This document shows, in pieces, positions 19,564-28,705 of a DNA stretch of 35,168 nucleotides. The stretch is from contig JAUWPO010000008.1 in the NCBI GenBank assembly GCA_030611505.1, positions 1 through 35,168 on the forward strand, written 5' to 3'. This DNA is from Chloroflexota bacterium. Its GTDB lineage: Bacteria > Chloroflexota > Anaerolineae > Anaerolineales > UBA4823. The notes below the pieces were generated by a model, which made no database searches, was not told where the DNA came from, and worked only from the letters and a program-made list of their open reading frames with translations. The translations under genes and the position numbers were made by a program. How positions within the stretch are numbered: position 1 is the stretch's first letter; each line of letters opens with the position of its first letter.

Positions 19564-19816
19564 AAGCATGAAAAGATATTACCAATATTTCCCTACCCTG
19601 TCAAGCGTATTGCGCTTCATGTATAGTGTTTATCACAATAATTGCCATAAGCATTAAATAAATAATTGCGCCAGATTTTATTTTCGATGTATTAAATGAT
19701 AACAATACCCTATGACTCCCCCAACCCGTATAGAGATAAGCAAATTGTGTAATCCACACAATAAAGGTAGTAAATTTACGATAAACGCCATAGTTCACAT
19801 ATTTTGTTTACTCCTA

Positions 19817-19845
19817 TTGACTAAACAGCACACATGTTCTATAAT
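19817..19845 (+). promoter_or_regulatory. Sigma-70-type promoter TTGACT-N17-TATAAT for the radical SAM gene
   Basis: TTGACT 19817-19822, 17-nt spacer, TATAAT 19840-19845; -10 flanked by inverted repeat ACACAT (19830-19835) / ATGTGT (19844-19849). Confidence 0.75.
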
Positions 19846-19861
19846 GTGTATCGGTGATTTG

Positions 19862-21004
19862 ATGGAACCAATAACACGGCTTCAAAAATTGTCTGCATTG
19901 ATGGGACTAGAACCAGCAGAAGAAATTGGATGTCCAAATATCGCCCCTTTACAAACGGAAGATATCTACATAACAAACGCAGCCACTCCTAATGGCAAAC
20001 ATATTTCGCTTCTTAAAACATTACTTACCTCTGCATGTGAGAGTAATTGCAATTACTGCCCATTTCGTGCCGGGCGTGACTATCACAGAACAAGACTGAT
20101 TCCCGAAGAAATGGCCAAGGTATTCATATCCTTGTATAGAGCTGGTATTGTGGAAGGAATATTTCTCAGCTCAGGACTCGCTGGAGGAAGTATAAAAACG
20201 CAAGACAATTTAATAGACACTATAGAATTGTTACGTAATAAACACAATTACACAGGTTACGTCCATTTAAAGATCATGCCGGGAGCAGAACGCTCTCAGG
20301 TAGAGCGTATCATGCAAATTGCGGACCGTGTATCCGTCAATTTAGAAGCTCCTAATACCAAACGTCTTGAACATCTAGCTCCCCGAAAAGAGTTTATTAA
20401 TGATCTAATAAAACCCATCCGTTGGATAGAAGAGATAAGAAAAAGCATGCCTCCCTATTTGGGTTGGAATGGGCGCTGGCCTTCCATCACAACCCAATTT
20501 GTTGTAGGTCCCGCCGGTGAAAGCGATTATGAATTACTTATGACTACAGCTCATCTCCATAAGAAATATAGCTTGAGTAGGGCTTACTTTAGAGCATTTA
20601 CTCCCATACCTGGTACTCCCTTTGAAAACAAAACTGCCACACTCCCCATTCGCGAACTTCGTCTTTATCAGGCTTCATTTCTCCTGCGGGATTATAAGTT
20701 TCAGTTAGAAGATTTACCTTTCGAAACAACAGGCAGTCTCCCATTAGAAAGCGATCCGAAGACCATGTGGGCATCTTTACATCTTTCTGAACGCCCAGTC
20801 GAATTGAACATTGCTGCAAAAAAAGAATTATTACGTATTCCGGGAATTGGTCCAAAAGGAGCAAAGGCTATCCTGTTAACAAGAAAGCACGAGAAGCTAA
20901 AGAATATATCAGATTTACGTAAAATCGGAATAAATCCTAAACGTGCAATCCCCTTTATCCTGTTAAACGGTAAACGACCCGAGTATCAATTATCCTTTAT
21001 CTAG
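19862..21004 (+). CDS. Radical SAM protein with C-terminal helix-hairpin-helix; putative DNA modification/repair radical SAM family
   Basis: CESNCNYCPFRAGRDYHR (CX3CX2C), LSSGLAGGS, C-terminal LLRIPGIGPKGAKAILLTRK HhH; start revised from ORF start 19712 because a promoter lies at 19817-19845. Confidence 0.85.
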   Translation: MEPITRLQKLSALMGLEPAEEIGCPNIAPLQTEDIYITNAATPNGKHISLLKTLLTSACESNCNYCPFRAGRDYHRTRLIPEEMAKVFISLYRAGIVEGIFLSSGLAGGSIKTQDNLIDTIELLRNKHNYTGYVHLKIMPGAERSQVERIMQIADRVSVNLEAPNTKRLEHLAPRKEFINDLIKPIRWIEEIRKSMPPYLGWNGRWPSITTQFVVGPAGESDYELLMTTAHLHKKYSLSRAYFRAFTPIPGTPFENKTATLPIRELRLYQASFLLRDYKFQLEDLPFETTGSLPLESDPKTMWASLHLSERPVELNIAAKKELLRIPGIGPKGAKAILLTRKHEKLKNISDLRKIGINPKRAIPFILLNGKRPEYQLSFI

Positions 21005-21425
21005 TATTACCGGACTTATTCTTCAGTACTTGATAAGCCCCAATCCATGGAGTGCCTAATCGATGGCGCTTTGGTAACTCGATATCGTTTACAAACCCCA
21101 ATATATCCGTTGCTATTGCGTGTACTAAGGGATAATTACCATCAAGTACAGCTGCCTGCATTCTGTTCCCATACGTAGAAACCCATTTCCACTCATTGCG
21201 AAAACGGTCGGCTTTTATCCAGTAATCACGTTTTTCCCAAGCTGATGCAGTCCTCTCAGCAGTTTGAGATATCGCTTCGAGAGTCAATGCGATAAAAGCC
21301 GCAATGTCCTTGGTTTGAACACTCACCCCATCCAGGCTTTTATATTCTTCAAGAGCGATCACCAAGACCTTTAATAAACGATCGCGAATTTTGCCTGGTC
21401 TTTCAGGATTGATAACGCGTCCCAA
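20997..21425 (-). CDS. Conserved hypothetical protein, alpha-helical, 142 aa
   Basis: Intact ORF between genes with no competing frame; MGRVINPERPGKIRDRLLKVLVIAL..., no recognised catalytic motif. Confidence 0.65.
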   Translation of the reverse strand: MGRVINPERPGKIRDRLLKVLVIALEEYKSLDGVSVQTKDIAAFIALTLEAISQTAERTASAWEKRDYWIKADRFRNEWKWVSTYGNRMQAAVLDGNYPLVHAIATDILGFVNDIELPKRHRLGTPWIGAYQVLKNKSGNTR

Positions 21426-21472
21426 GTTATTAAACTCCTGTTCTTAGTTCATGATTTCCTTCAATGTTAGAT

Positions 21473-21498
21473 TATATTCGATTTGTATATTCGATTTG
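21473..21498. repeat. Perfect 13-bp tandem direct repeat (TATATTCGATTTG x2) abutting a -35 box
   Basis: 21473-21485 and 21486-21498 are identical. Confidence 0.85.
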
Positions 21499-21527
21499 TT
21501 GACGATTAGACTGCTCTAATATATAAT
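21499..21527 (+). promoter_or_regulatory. Sigma-70-type promoter TTGACG-N17-TATAAT for tRNA-Leu
   Basis: TTGACG 21499-21504, 17-nt spacer, TATAAT 21522-21527. Confidence 0.75.
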
Positions 21528-21553
21528 CATTAGCACCAAGAGGAAGATATTCT

Positions 21554-21635
21554 GGGGAAGTGCTGGAATTGGCAGACAGGCGTGACTTAGAATCACGTGC
21601 CGAAAGGCGTGAGGGTTCAAATCCCTCCTTCCCCA
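21554..21635 (+). tRNA. tRNA-Leu (anticodon UAG)
   Basis: Acceptor GGGGAAG / CTTCCCC, anticodon stem CGTGA-CTTAGAA-TCACG with TAG anticodon, long variable arm, GGGTTCAAATCC T-arm. Confidence 0.95.
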
Positions 21636-21653
21636 TAGAATCAAACATTGAGC

Positions 21654-21682
21654 TCTCCCAAGATATTTGGGGAGATCTTTTT
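21654..21682 (+). terminator. Rho-independent terminator after tRNA-Leu
   Basis: TCTCCCAA / TTTGGGGAGA bulged stem followed by TCTTTTT. Confidence 0.6.
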
Positions 21683-21755
21683 CATTGGGGAAATAACTTA
21701 CATCATTGCAGAATAAATTTCATATTTATATCTTACATTGTGTAGGGTTTTCACA

Positions 21756-21764
21756 TGATATAAT
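21756..21764 (+). promoter_or_regulatory. Extended -10 promoter element (TGATATAAT) upstream of tig
   Basis: TG at 21756-21757 and TATAAT at 21759-21764, about 60 bp upstream of tig. Confidence 0.5.
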
Positions 21765-21823
21765 GCGGCGGATTAATAATAAATAATGAACAATATTAAA
21801 TGTCACAATAGAGGATATCTGCC

Positions 21824-23311
21824 TTGAAAATTGAACGTGAATTCCTGGAAGACCATCAGGTTAAAATTAAAGTAGAAGTCGACGATGAGGTCATGGAAGG
21901 AGCAAAACGACGCGCTGCACGTAAAATTGCAAAGCGGGTAAAAATACCTGGATTCCGACCTGGGAAAGCCCCTTATCAGGTTATTGTACGACAGGTAGGT
22001 GAAGCAGGCATTGTCGAAGAAGCAGTAGATCAGGTAATTGAAGATGTTTACCCACAAGCGATTGAGGAAGCAGAGATCGATCCATATGGTCCAGGAACGC
22101 TAGAAAATGTTGCATCACTCGACCCTCCCACTTTCGAGATAATCGTACCGCTTAAACCAGAAGTAATTCTGGGCAACTATGGTGATATACGTCGCCCCTA
22201 TGAACTACCTGAGGTAACAAATAAAGATGTGGACGATGTAATTGATAATATACGCGAAAGCCGAGCTATTATTAAAACTATAGAACGTCCTGCCGAGGAA
22301 GGCGATATTGTCACACTACAATTAAGTGCAGAACAATTAGACGGAAAAGAAATTCAGGATAATATCGTACTTTCCGAGAGGACCATTCCATTTATTATTC
22401 GAACAGACGTAGAAACAACTGAGGATGATACTGGTGCTGGTGATGATGAATGGCCATATTCCGGATTTACAAGACAGCTTGTTGGTCTCTCGACAGGTGA
22501 CGAAAAAACTGTAAGTCATTCATTTCACGAAGATGATGAAAATGAGACTTTTAGAGGGATAGATGCAAAATTTCGTTTGGTCGTAGAAAGTGTTCAATCC
22601 CGGGATCTGCCTGAGTTAGATGACAATTTCGTTTCAGAAAATACAGGTTTCCCTGACTATAAATCATTCAGGGCAGATATTTTTACAAAGTTAGAGAGTC
22701 GCAATCTGGATGAATATAACAATGCTTATGATGATGGAATCCTTGAAGAAGCAGTGGGGCAGGCAGAGTTTAAGTATCCACCACAAGCATTAGACCGTGA
22801 GGTCGAACATGTTATCAAAAATTTGAAGAACCAGCTCAAAGAACAAAACCTTGACATAGATTTATATATGAAAACCAGGGACATTGACAATGATGGTTTG
22901 CGGGAAGAGGCGATGCCAGTTGCAGAAACGCGTCTCAAACAATCTCTATTTCTCTTCGAGTTTGCTAAAGCGGAGAATATTGAGGTAGATGATGAATTAG
23001 TAAAAAACGAAGCGAAAAATACAATGGATATACTGTCCCAATCCCTGTCACAAAGAGAAGCCCGTAAACTTTCAAGTCTAAATGTAATCAACAACCTCGA
23101 ATTGAATGTAAAATCGGACATGATATCAAGGCTTGCAATAGAGCGACTTCGGGAGATAAGCAGCGGGAAAATTGACCAGCAACTAGAAACAAATTTACCC
23201 CCTTCACCTGAAGAGGACGATAATGGTACATCCAACGAATTTGAAGATAGCAAGGAAACCAACCCCGATATGGAAATAGGCAAAGAGGATATTTCCGAAA
23301 TCGAGGATTAA
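21824..23311 (+). CDS. tig: Trigger factor (ribosome-associated chaperone/PPIase) with acidic C-terminal tail
   Basis: [18 protein letters not shown] signature, FKBP-like middle domain, helical C-domain. Confidence 0.93.
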   Translation: MKIEREFLEDHQVKIKVEVDDEVMEGAKRRAARKIAKRVKIPGFRPGKAPYQVIVRQVGEAGIVEEAVDQVIEDVYPQAIEEAEIDPYGPGTLENVASLDPPTFEIIVPLKPEVILGNYGDIRRPYELPEVTNKDVDDVIDNIRESRAIIKTIERPAEEGDIVTLQLSAEQLDGKEIQDNIVLSERTIPFIIRTDVETTEDDTGAGDDEWPYSGFTRQLVGLSTGDEKTVSHSFHEDDENETFRGIDAKFRLVVESVQSRDLPELDDNFVSENTGFPDYKSFRADIFTKLESRNLDEYNNAYDDGILEEAVGQAEFKYPPQALDREVEHVIKNLKNQLKEQNLDIDLYMKTRDIDNDGLREEAMPVAETRLKQSLFLFEFAKAENIEVDDELVKNEAKNTMDILSQSLSQREARKLSSLNVINNLELNVKSDMISRLAIERLREISSGKIDQQLETNLPPSPEEDDNGTSNEFEDSKETNPDMEIGKEDISEIED

Positions 23312-23330
23312 TAAAAACAACAATAAGATA

Positions 23331-23987
23331 ATGGAAAAAAGGAATATTATGAGCAATAACAATATTAAATCCCTAATCCCCATGGTTATCGAAGCCACTA
23401 GTCATGGAGAACGTGCTTTTGATATATATTCATTATTGTTAAGAAACCGCATCATTTTTGTGGGTACTCCAATCACTGATCAAGTTGCGAATCTAGTTGT
23501 AGCAGAATTGCTATACCTTAGCAGCGAAGACTCCGAAGCCCCCATTCAAATGTATGTCAATTCACCTGGCGGACAAGTCTATGCCGGTCTTGCGATATAC
23601 GATACCATGCAAATGATATCTAACCCTATCAGCACGTTAGCAGTAGGGATGACAGCATCTTTCGGCACTGTCATTCTGACTGCTGGTACCAAAGGTCAAC
23701 GCTACGCCTTACCAAACGCGACAATCCATCTCCACCAACCCCTAGGTGGAACACAAGGTCAAGCTTCGGATATTGAGATTCAAGCACGTGAAATATTACG
23801 GTTAAAAGATCACATAAACAACATCCTTGCACGACACACAAACCAGACTAATGAAACGATCGAACGCGATACAAATCGTGATTTCTATATGAATGCCAAA
23901 GGTGCAGTTGAATATGGGCTTGTAGATAAAGTGATGGATATACCCGAGAATAAGTTGCTCGAGAAAATTGCAGACGATGGAAAATAG
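23331..23987 (+). CDS. clpP: ATP-dependent Clp protease proteolytic subunit
   Basis: [41 protein letters not shown] (catalytic Ser), HLHQPLGG (catalytic His). Confidence 0.96.
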   Translation: MEKRNIMSNNNIKSLIPMVIEATSHGERAFDIYSLLLRNRIIFVGTPITDQVANLVVAELLYLSSEDSEAPIQMYVNSPGGQVYAGLAIYDTMQMISNPISTLAVGMTASFGTVILTAGTKGQRYALPNATIHLHQPLGGTQGQASDIEIQAREILRLKDHINNILARHTNQTNETIERDTNRDFYMNAKGAVEYGLVDKVMDIPENKLLEKIADDGK

Positions 23988-24029
23988 AAATAGTATTTAG
24001 TTTAAATTATTGTGAAAGTACGGAAAAAG

Positions 24030-24060
24030 ACACCGAGGGATAGCATTCCTCGGTGTTTTA
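24030..24060 (+). terminator. Rho-independent terminator downstream of clpP
   Basis: ACACCGAGG (24030-24038) / CCTCGGTGT (24048-24056) followed by TTTTA. Confidence 0.8.
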
Positions 24061-24110
24061 TCTAGCTTATAATCAATCAAATTATTTATTATTATGTTGC
24101 AGGAGTAATT

Positions 24111-24899
24111 ATGAGACCACAGGATGTGTCAGCGATCAAAGCGCTCATACTGGACATGGACGGGGTTATATGGAAGGGTGAAAATTCCATTGGCAATTTA
24201 CCAGATATCTTTAGTCTTATAGAAGAGCGCGGTTTAAAATTCATAATGGCTACCAACAATGCCACTCTGACAATTGAACAATTCTTGAATAAATTAGCTG
24301 GTTTCGGTGTTCAAATAGAGGCTTGGCAAGTGATTAATTCATCATTAGCTACTGTTCATTATTTACAACGAAACGTATCCAAAGGTGGACCATTATACAT
24401 AATTGGCGAACTTGGTTTGAAAGAAACCCTTAAGGAAAACGGCTATTACCATGCGGAGACTGACGTTCTTGCAGTTGTAGTAGGCTTAGATCGCGATCTT
24501 ACTTATAAGAAACTTAAAAATGCTTCCTTGCTAATCCAAGCCGGAACACCCTTCATCGGTACAAACCTTGACCCAACACTTCCGACTCCAGAAGGATTAA
24601 TACCAGGAACAGGGACAATATTAGCTGCACTAGAAGCAGCGTCAGGAATAATTCCTGTAATTATCGGTAAACCAGCACCCGAGATTTACCTCCTTGCTTT
24701 GGAACGCCTAGGCGTAACTCCTGAACAAAGTTTGGTCGTTGGCGACCGTCTGGAAACAGATATCGCAGGAGGACAAAAATTAGGGTGCCGGACATGTGTT
24801 GTGCTTTCGGGAGTAGCGACTAAGGAACAAGCCGAGAACTGGCAACCGGTCCCATATTTAATTAAAAAGGATCTAATAGATCTACTCTCTGTTTTATGA
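24111..24899 (+). CDS. HAD-superfamily class IIA hydrolase (NagD-like)
   Basis: LILDMDGVIWKGE, ATNNATLT, GKPAPEIYLLALERLG, VVGDRLETDIAGG. Confidence 0.92.
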   Translation: MRPQDVSAIKALILDMDGVIWKGENSIGNLPDIFSLIEERGLKFIMATNNATLTIEQFLNKLAGFGVQIEAWQVINSSLATVHYLQRNVSKGGPLYIIGELGLKETLKENGYYHAETDVLAVVVGLDRDLTYKKLKNASLLIQAGTPFIGTNLDPTLPTPEGLIPGTGTILAALEAASGIIPVIIGKPAPEIYLLALERLGVTPEQSLVVGDRLETDIAGGQKLGCRTCVVLSGVATKEQAENWQPVPYLIKKDLIDLLSVL

Positions 24900-25999
24900 C
24901 AAATTTACCCAACAAGCCATTGATATATGACCTGGATATTTCACAAATTGGGTATTCACTAGCCTCGTGGAGCGAACCAGTCTATCGTGCTTCCCAAATA
25001 TGGAATGGTCTTTATGTTAATCTTTGGAACAAACCCGAGCAGTTCACGAATTTACCACTCCAGTTGCGTAATAACCTGGAAACCTATTATTCATTTTCTT
25101 ATTTAGCACCTGAAATCGAACGCCATTCAATTGATAGGATGACAGAGAAGATCCTTTTTCGCTTGCACGACGGCGAAGCAGTTGAAACTGTGTTAATGAA
25201 GTATAAGACTAGGGCTGGAAAGCGCGAGCGGAATACAGTATGTATTTCCACCCAAGTCGGTTGCGCTTTGGGCTGTATATTTTGTGCCACTGGTCAAATG
25301 GGGTTTCGACGCAATTTGAGCAGTGGTGAAATGATTGAACAAGTTTTACATTATGCACGCCATTTGCGCAATTACGACCAACAAATAACTAATATAGTCG
25401 TGATGGGCATGGGAGAGCCATTCCTAAATTATGATGAGGTCATGCGTGCAATTACCCAGCTAAACAACAGCGATGGATTTAACTTTGGAGCTCGCCGCTT
25501 CACCATCTCTACGGTTGGAATAATACCTGGTATCCGTCGTTTCACATCCGAGCACCGTCAAATCAATCTAGCTGTTTCATTGCATGCCGCTGATAACGCA
25601 TTGAGGGATAAATTAATACCTATCAACGGTAAGTACCCAATTGAAGAATTGCTGAACGCCTGCCATGATTATGTACTAGAAACTGGAAGACGTATCACCT
25701 TTGAGTGGGCATTAATAGAAGGGGTGAATGACACGACTGAACAAGCCCATAAACTTGCACAACGTTTACAATTATTCCGCATAAACAGCGTCACGCTATG
25801 TCATGTCAATGTGATCCAACTTAATCCAACCAAACAGTACGATGGAACTGGGACAAAGACAAAACAAGCGTTAATTTTTCAGGATATTATGGAGCGTGAG
25901 AATATTCACTGCACAGTCCGAACACGTCGAGGAATTGATATTGAGGCTGGATGCGGGCAGTTGGTAGCTGAGAAAACTAAGATATGGCTGCAAAAGTAA
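24896..25999 (+). CDS. rlmN: 23S rRNA (adenine2503-C2)-methyltransferase RlmN
   Basis: CISTQVGCALGCIFCATGQMGFRRNL radical SAM motif, VVMGMGEPFLNYDEV. Confidence 0.96.
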   Translation: MTNLPNKPLIYDLDISQIGYSLASWSEPVYRASQIWNGLYVNLWNKPEQFTNLPLQLRNNLETYYSFSYLAPEIERHSIDRMTEKILFRLHDGEAVETVLMKYKTRAGKRERNTVCISTQVGCALGCIFCATGQMGFRRNLSSGEMIEQVLHYARHLRNYDQQITNIVVMGMGEPFLNYDEVMRAITQLNNSDGFNFGARRFTISTVGIIPGIRRFTSEHRQINLAVSLHAADNALRDKLIPINGKYPIEELLNACHDYVLETGRRITFEWALIEGVNDTTEQAHKLAQRLQLFRINSVTLCHVNVIQLNPTKQYDGTGTKTKQALIFQDIMERENIHCTVRTRRGIDIEAGCGQLVAEKTKIWLQK

Positions 26000-26892
26000 T
26001 TTTGAACCCTTACGCAGGGCGCTGGAAGGCACTTAAAAGACTAGCAGAGGTTGAAACAGTACTCCAGGAAGCCCACATCGAATATGAGTTAACAATTACG
26101 GAATCTCCTGGTCATGGCACAAGCCTAGCGTTTCAATCTGTATTAAATGGTTTCAATCCGATTATTTCTGCGGGAGGTGATGGTAGCGTGAGTGAGGTAG
26201 TCAACGGCATGATGATGGCTGTAAAAGAAAACCCCAAAATACAAATGCCTTCTCTAGGAATCATGCCGCTAGGTTCTGCCAATGATCTGGCAATAAATTT
26301 GGAACTGCCGACGGATTTGAAAGAAGCGGCAAAAGTAATTGCAGCAGGCAACGTTTACAAAATGGATTTGGGGTTGGTAAACGATCGTTATTTTGATAAT
26401 AATTCAGCAGTTGGATTGGAACCTACAATTACGCTGATTCAGCAGGATATTAAGCACATCCATGGTGTGCTGCGGTATCTGTTAGCGACACTTATTGGCA
26501 TTAACCGGAATCCTCAATGGACGATGCATATAGAATGGGAGGGTGGTGAATATTTTGGACCGCTTACTCTGGTTACAGTGGGTAACAATCCGTTGACGGG
26601 AGGTTTGTTTTACATGACTCCCAATGCGGATCCATTTGATGGTTTATTGACTTTTGTTTATGGATACATGTCTACGAGATTTGAGATATTGCGGCTGCTC
26701 CCAAGAACTATGAAACGTGGAAAAGGCAGTTACATAGAAAACCCCAATATCCACGAAATTAACAGTACCTGGCTGAGGATACGTTCAGAAACACCTACTC
26801 CAATGCATGCAGACGGCGAAATCCAATCTGGAGCAATACAAGCAGTTGAATATCGAGTTATTCCAGGTTGTCTTCCCCTGTTAATGAAATGA
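25984..26892 (+). CDS. Diacylglycerol kinase family / YegS-like lipid kinase
   Basis: NPYAGRWKAL, IISAGGDGSVSEVVNGMM, GIMPLGSANDLAINL. Confidence 0.92.
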   Translation: MAAKVILNPYAGRWKALKRLAEVETVLQEAHIEYELTITESPGHGTSLAFQSVLNGFNPIISAGGDGSVSEVVNGMMMAVKENPKIQMPSLGIMPLGSANDLAINLELPTDLKEAAKVIAAGNVYKMDLGLVNDRYFDNNSAVGLEPTITLIQQDIKHIHGVLRYLLATLIGINRNPQWTMHIEWEGGEYFGPLTLVTVGNNPLTGGLFYMTPNADPFDGLLTFVYGYMSTRFEILRLLPRTMKRGKGSYIENPNIHEINSTWLRIRSETPTPMHADGEIQSGAIQAVEYRVIPGCLPLLMK

Positions 26893-27572
26893 ATGAAAGA
26901 AATGAATTGCCTCTTCATCAGAGTATATTAGCTGACCTGTGGCGTTTTTTTTTCAGGCTCTTATATTATAAATTAGCTTGGATATATGATATATTCGCCG
27001 CAGGGGTTTCTCTCGGTATGTGGAATGAGTGGATCTTAACGACAATTCCATATTTAGACGGTGACAACATTCTTGAGATTGGTCACGGAACTGGCATTCT
27101 TCAGGTAGAACTACAATCAAAAGGGAAAAATGTCATCGGTATCGATGCCAGCAGGCAAATGGGACAGCAGGCATTTACACGTCTTAAACGTCATGGTTAC
27201 AATCCAACATTGGTTACTGCATTGGCACAATACCTGCCATTTCCAGACACTAATTTTCAACAGGTTGTGGCAACATTTCCCTCAGAATTTATTATTGATG
27301 GAAGGACATTGATTGAGATACATAGAGTGCTGCAGCCAAGAGGTGAACTGGTCATATTGCCTTATGCCTGGATTACAGGTCACAAATGGTATAAACGGTT
27401 AGCGGCATGGCTGTTTCGTGTCACTGGGCAGGCACCTGAATGGGATGAAAAGTTTAATCAGCCATACGAGATGATGGGTTTTACAATTAGTGTCGAACGA
27501 ATCGTCTTAGGTTCCAGTAATCTACCTCTATTATTCGCAACAAGGCAGGAAAACAATCAGAAATTGTCATAA
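26868..27572 (+). CDS. SAM-dependent methyltransferase (type 11)
   Basis: ILEIGHGTGILQVEL, GIDASRQMGQQA, LPFPDTNFQQVVATFPSEF; true start may be slightly downstream of 26868. Confidence 0.85.
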   Translation: MSSPVNEMNERNELPLHQSILADLWRFFFRLLYYKLAWIYDIFAAGVSLGMWNEWILTTIPYLDGDNILEIGHGTGILQVELQSKGKNVIGIDASRQMGQQAFTRLKRHGYNPTLVTALAQYLPFPDTNFQQVVATFPSEFIIDGRTLIEIHRVLQPRGELVILPYAWITGHKWYKRLAAWLFRVTGQAPEWDEKFNQPYEMMGFTISVERIVLGSSNLPLLFATRQENNQKLS

Positions 27573-27581
27573 AAACGTTCT

Positions 27582-28283
27582 ATGGAAATTCAAATTGCGG
27601 TAGCTAAAGTAAAAAAGTATGCAACCTCAGCCAGTGGAGATACAGTTGAAGTTGTTGAACGTCCACAAGGTGGTGTTTCTGTTGTCCTTGCTGATGGGCA
27701 GAGTTCAGGTCGTGGAGCAAAGTGGGTCTCAACTTTCGTTGTTCGAAGGGTGATAACTCTGCTTGCCGAAGGAGTACGAGATGGCGCTGCAGCAAGAGCA
27801 GCTTCTGACGGTTTGTTTACAGAAAGAGGGGGCAGGGTTTCATCAACATTAAACATCATTTCGATAGATCGTCCAGCACAGACCATGGTTATAACCAGGA
27901 ATAATCCTGCCCCTGCCTTACTAATTGAACAAGACAAGATTAGACCTCTAAATGAACCAAGCAAACCTGTAGGTCTATACCGCGGGACACGACCGAATAT
28001 AACTGAAGTTTCCTTGAGACCAGGAATAATTGGGGTTGTATATTCCGATGGTCTAGTTCATGCTGGATCACGGCAAGGTGGTTCGATGGACGTGGGTGAT
28101 TATTTGCAAAGAATGCTTGAAAACGAGTTGCCATCTTCTCAAATGATCGCCGATTCCTTGCTCAATCATGCCCTATCACTAGACCAGAATCGTCCGGTAG
28201 ACGACATTAGTGTTGTCGTTGTCCAGGTGCTGCATCATTCTGGAGATGATGTTAGACGTATGATGGTTAGACTACCCTTATGA
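27582..28283 (+). CDS. PP2C/SpoIIE-family protein serine/threonine phosphatase-like
   Basis: VVLADGQSSGRGAKWVS, GVVYSDGLVHAG, DDISVVVVQV: RsbU/SpoIIE-like motifs. Confidence 0.8.
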   Translation: MEIQIAVAKVKKYATSASGDTVEVVERPQGGVSVVLADGQSSGRGAKWVSTFVVRRVITLLAEGVRDGAAARAASDGLFTERGGRVSSTLNIISIDRPAQTMVITRNNPAPALLIEQDKIRPLNEPSKPVGLYRGTRPNITEVSLRPGIIGVVYSDGLVHAGSRQGGSMDVGDYLQRMLENELPSSQMIADSLLNHALSLDQNRPVDDISVVVVQVLHHSGDDVRRMMVRLPL

Positions 28284-28648
28284 CAATAAATATGTCCCGT
28301 AATGATCTCAAGATAGGCGTAGTGGGTCCTTGTACTGCAGGAAAAACAACATTAATCAATGGGTTACTAATCAACGGTTACAATGCAAAACAAATCGCCC
28401 AGGAACATTCATACGTTCAAGACATGTGGGAGCGATTGACACATCCAGACATATTAATCTACCTCGCCGTATCCTATAGTTACACGATGAAGCGCCGCAA
28501 CCTCAACTGGTCGATATCAGAATACAATACACAAGTTGACAGATTGAGACATGCGCGCGAACACGCCGACATTCATATCAGTACCGACTCCTTATCTCCG
28601 CAGGATGTTCTAGATCAAGTAATAAATTTCCTGGAATCAGTCTATTAA
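28280..28648 (+). CDS. Small (122 aa) P-loop NTPase/kinase-like protein, translationally coupled to the phosphatase
   Basis: VVGPCTAGKTTLINGL Walker A; PDILIYLAVSYSYTMKRR; ATGA overlap with the upstream ORF. Confidence 0.75.
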   Translation: MTINMSRNDLKIGVVGPCTAGKTTLINGLLINGYNAKQIAQEHSYVQDMWERLTHPDILIYLAVSYSYTMKRRNLNWSISEYNTQVDRLRHAREHADIHISTDSLSPQDVLDQVINFLESVY

Positions 28649-28652
28649 ACAT

Positions 28653-28681
28653 TAGACAATACTAACAAACAGGAGTATAAT
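28653..28681 (+). promoter_or_regulatory. Sigma-70-type promoter TAGACA-N17-TATAAT for secDF
   Basis: TAGACA 28653-28658, 17-nt spacer, TATAAT 28676-28681. Confidence 0.65.
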
Positions 28682-28690
28682 CCTTTGTCG

Positions 28691-28705
28691 CCAGCCTCCG
28701 GCTGG
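28691..28705 (+). promoter_or_regulatory. GC-rich hairpin CCAGCC-tcc-GGCTGG in the secD leader
   Basis: Perfect 6-bp stem 3-nt loop just downstream of the predicted transcription start. Confidence 0.55.

Noticed and set aside
22726-23283. 185-aa Ser-rich minus-strand ORF antisense to tig
   Set aside because: Low-complexity Ser/Arg/Phe composition is the reverse complement of acidic codons in the tig tail; no independent support.
27590-27964. 124-aa minus-strand ORF antisense to the SpoIIE-like phosphatase
   Set aside because: Entirely inside a motif-supported CDS; no ribosome-binding site or domain evidence.
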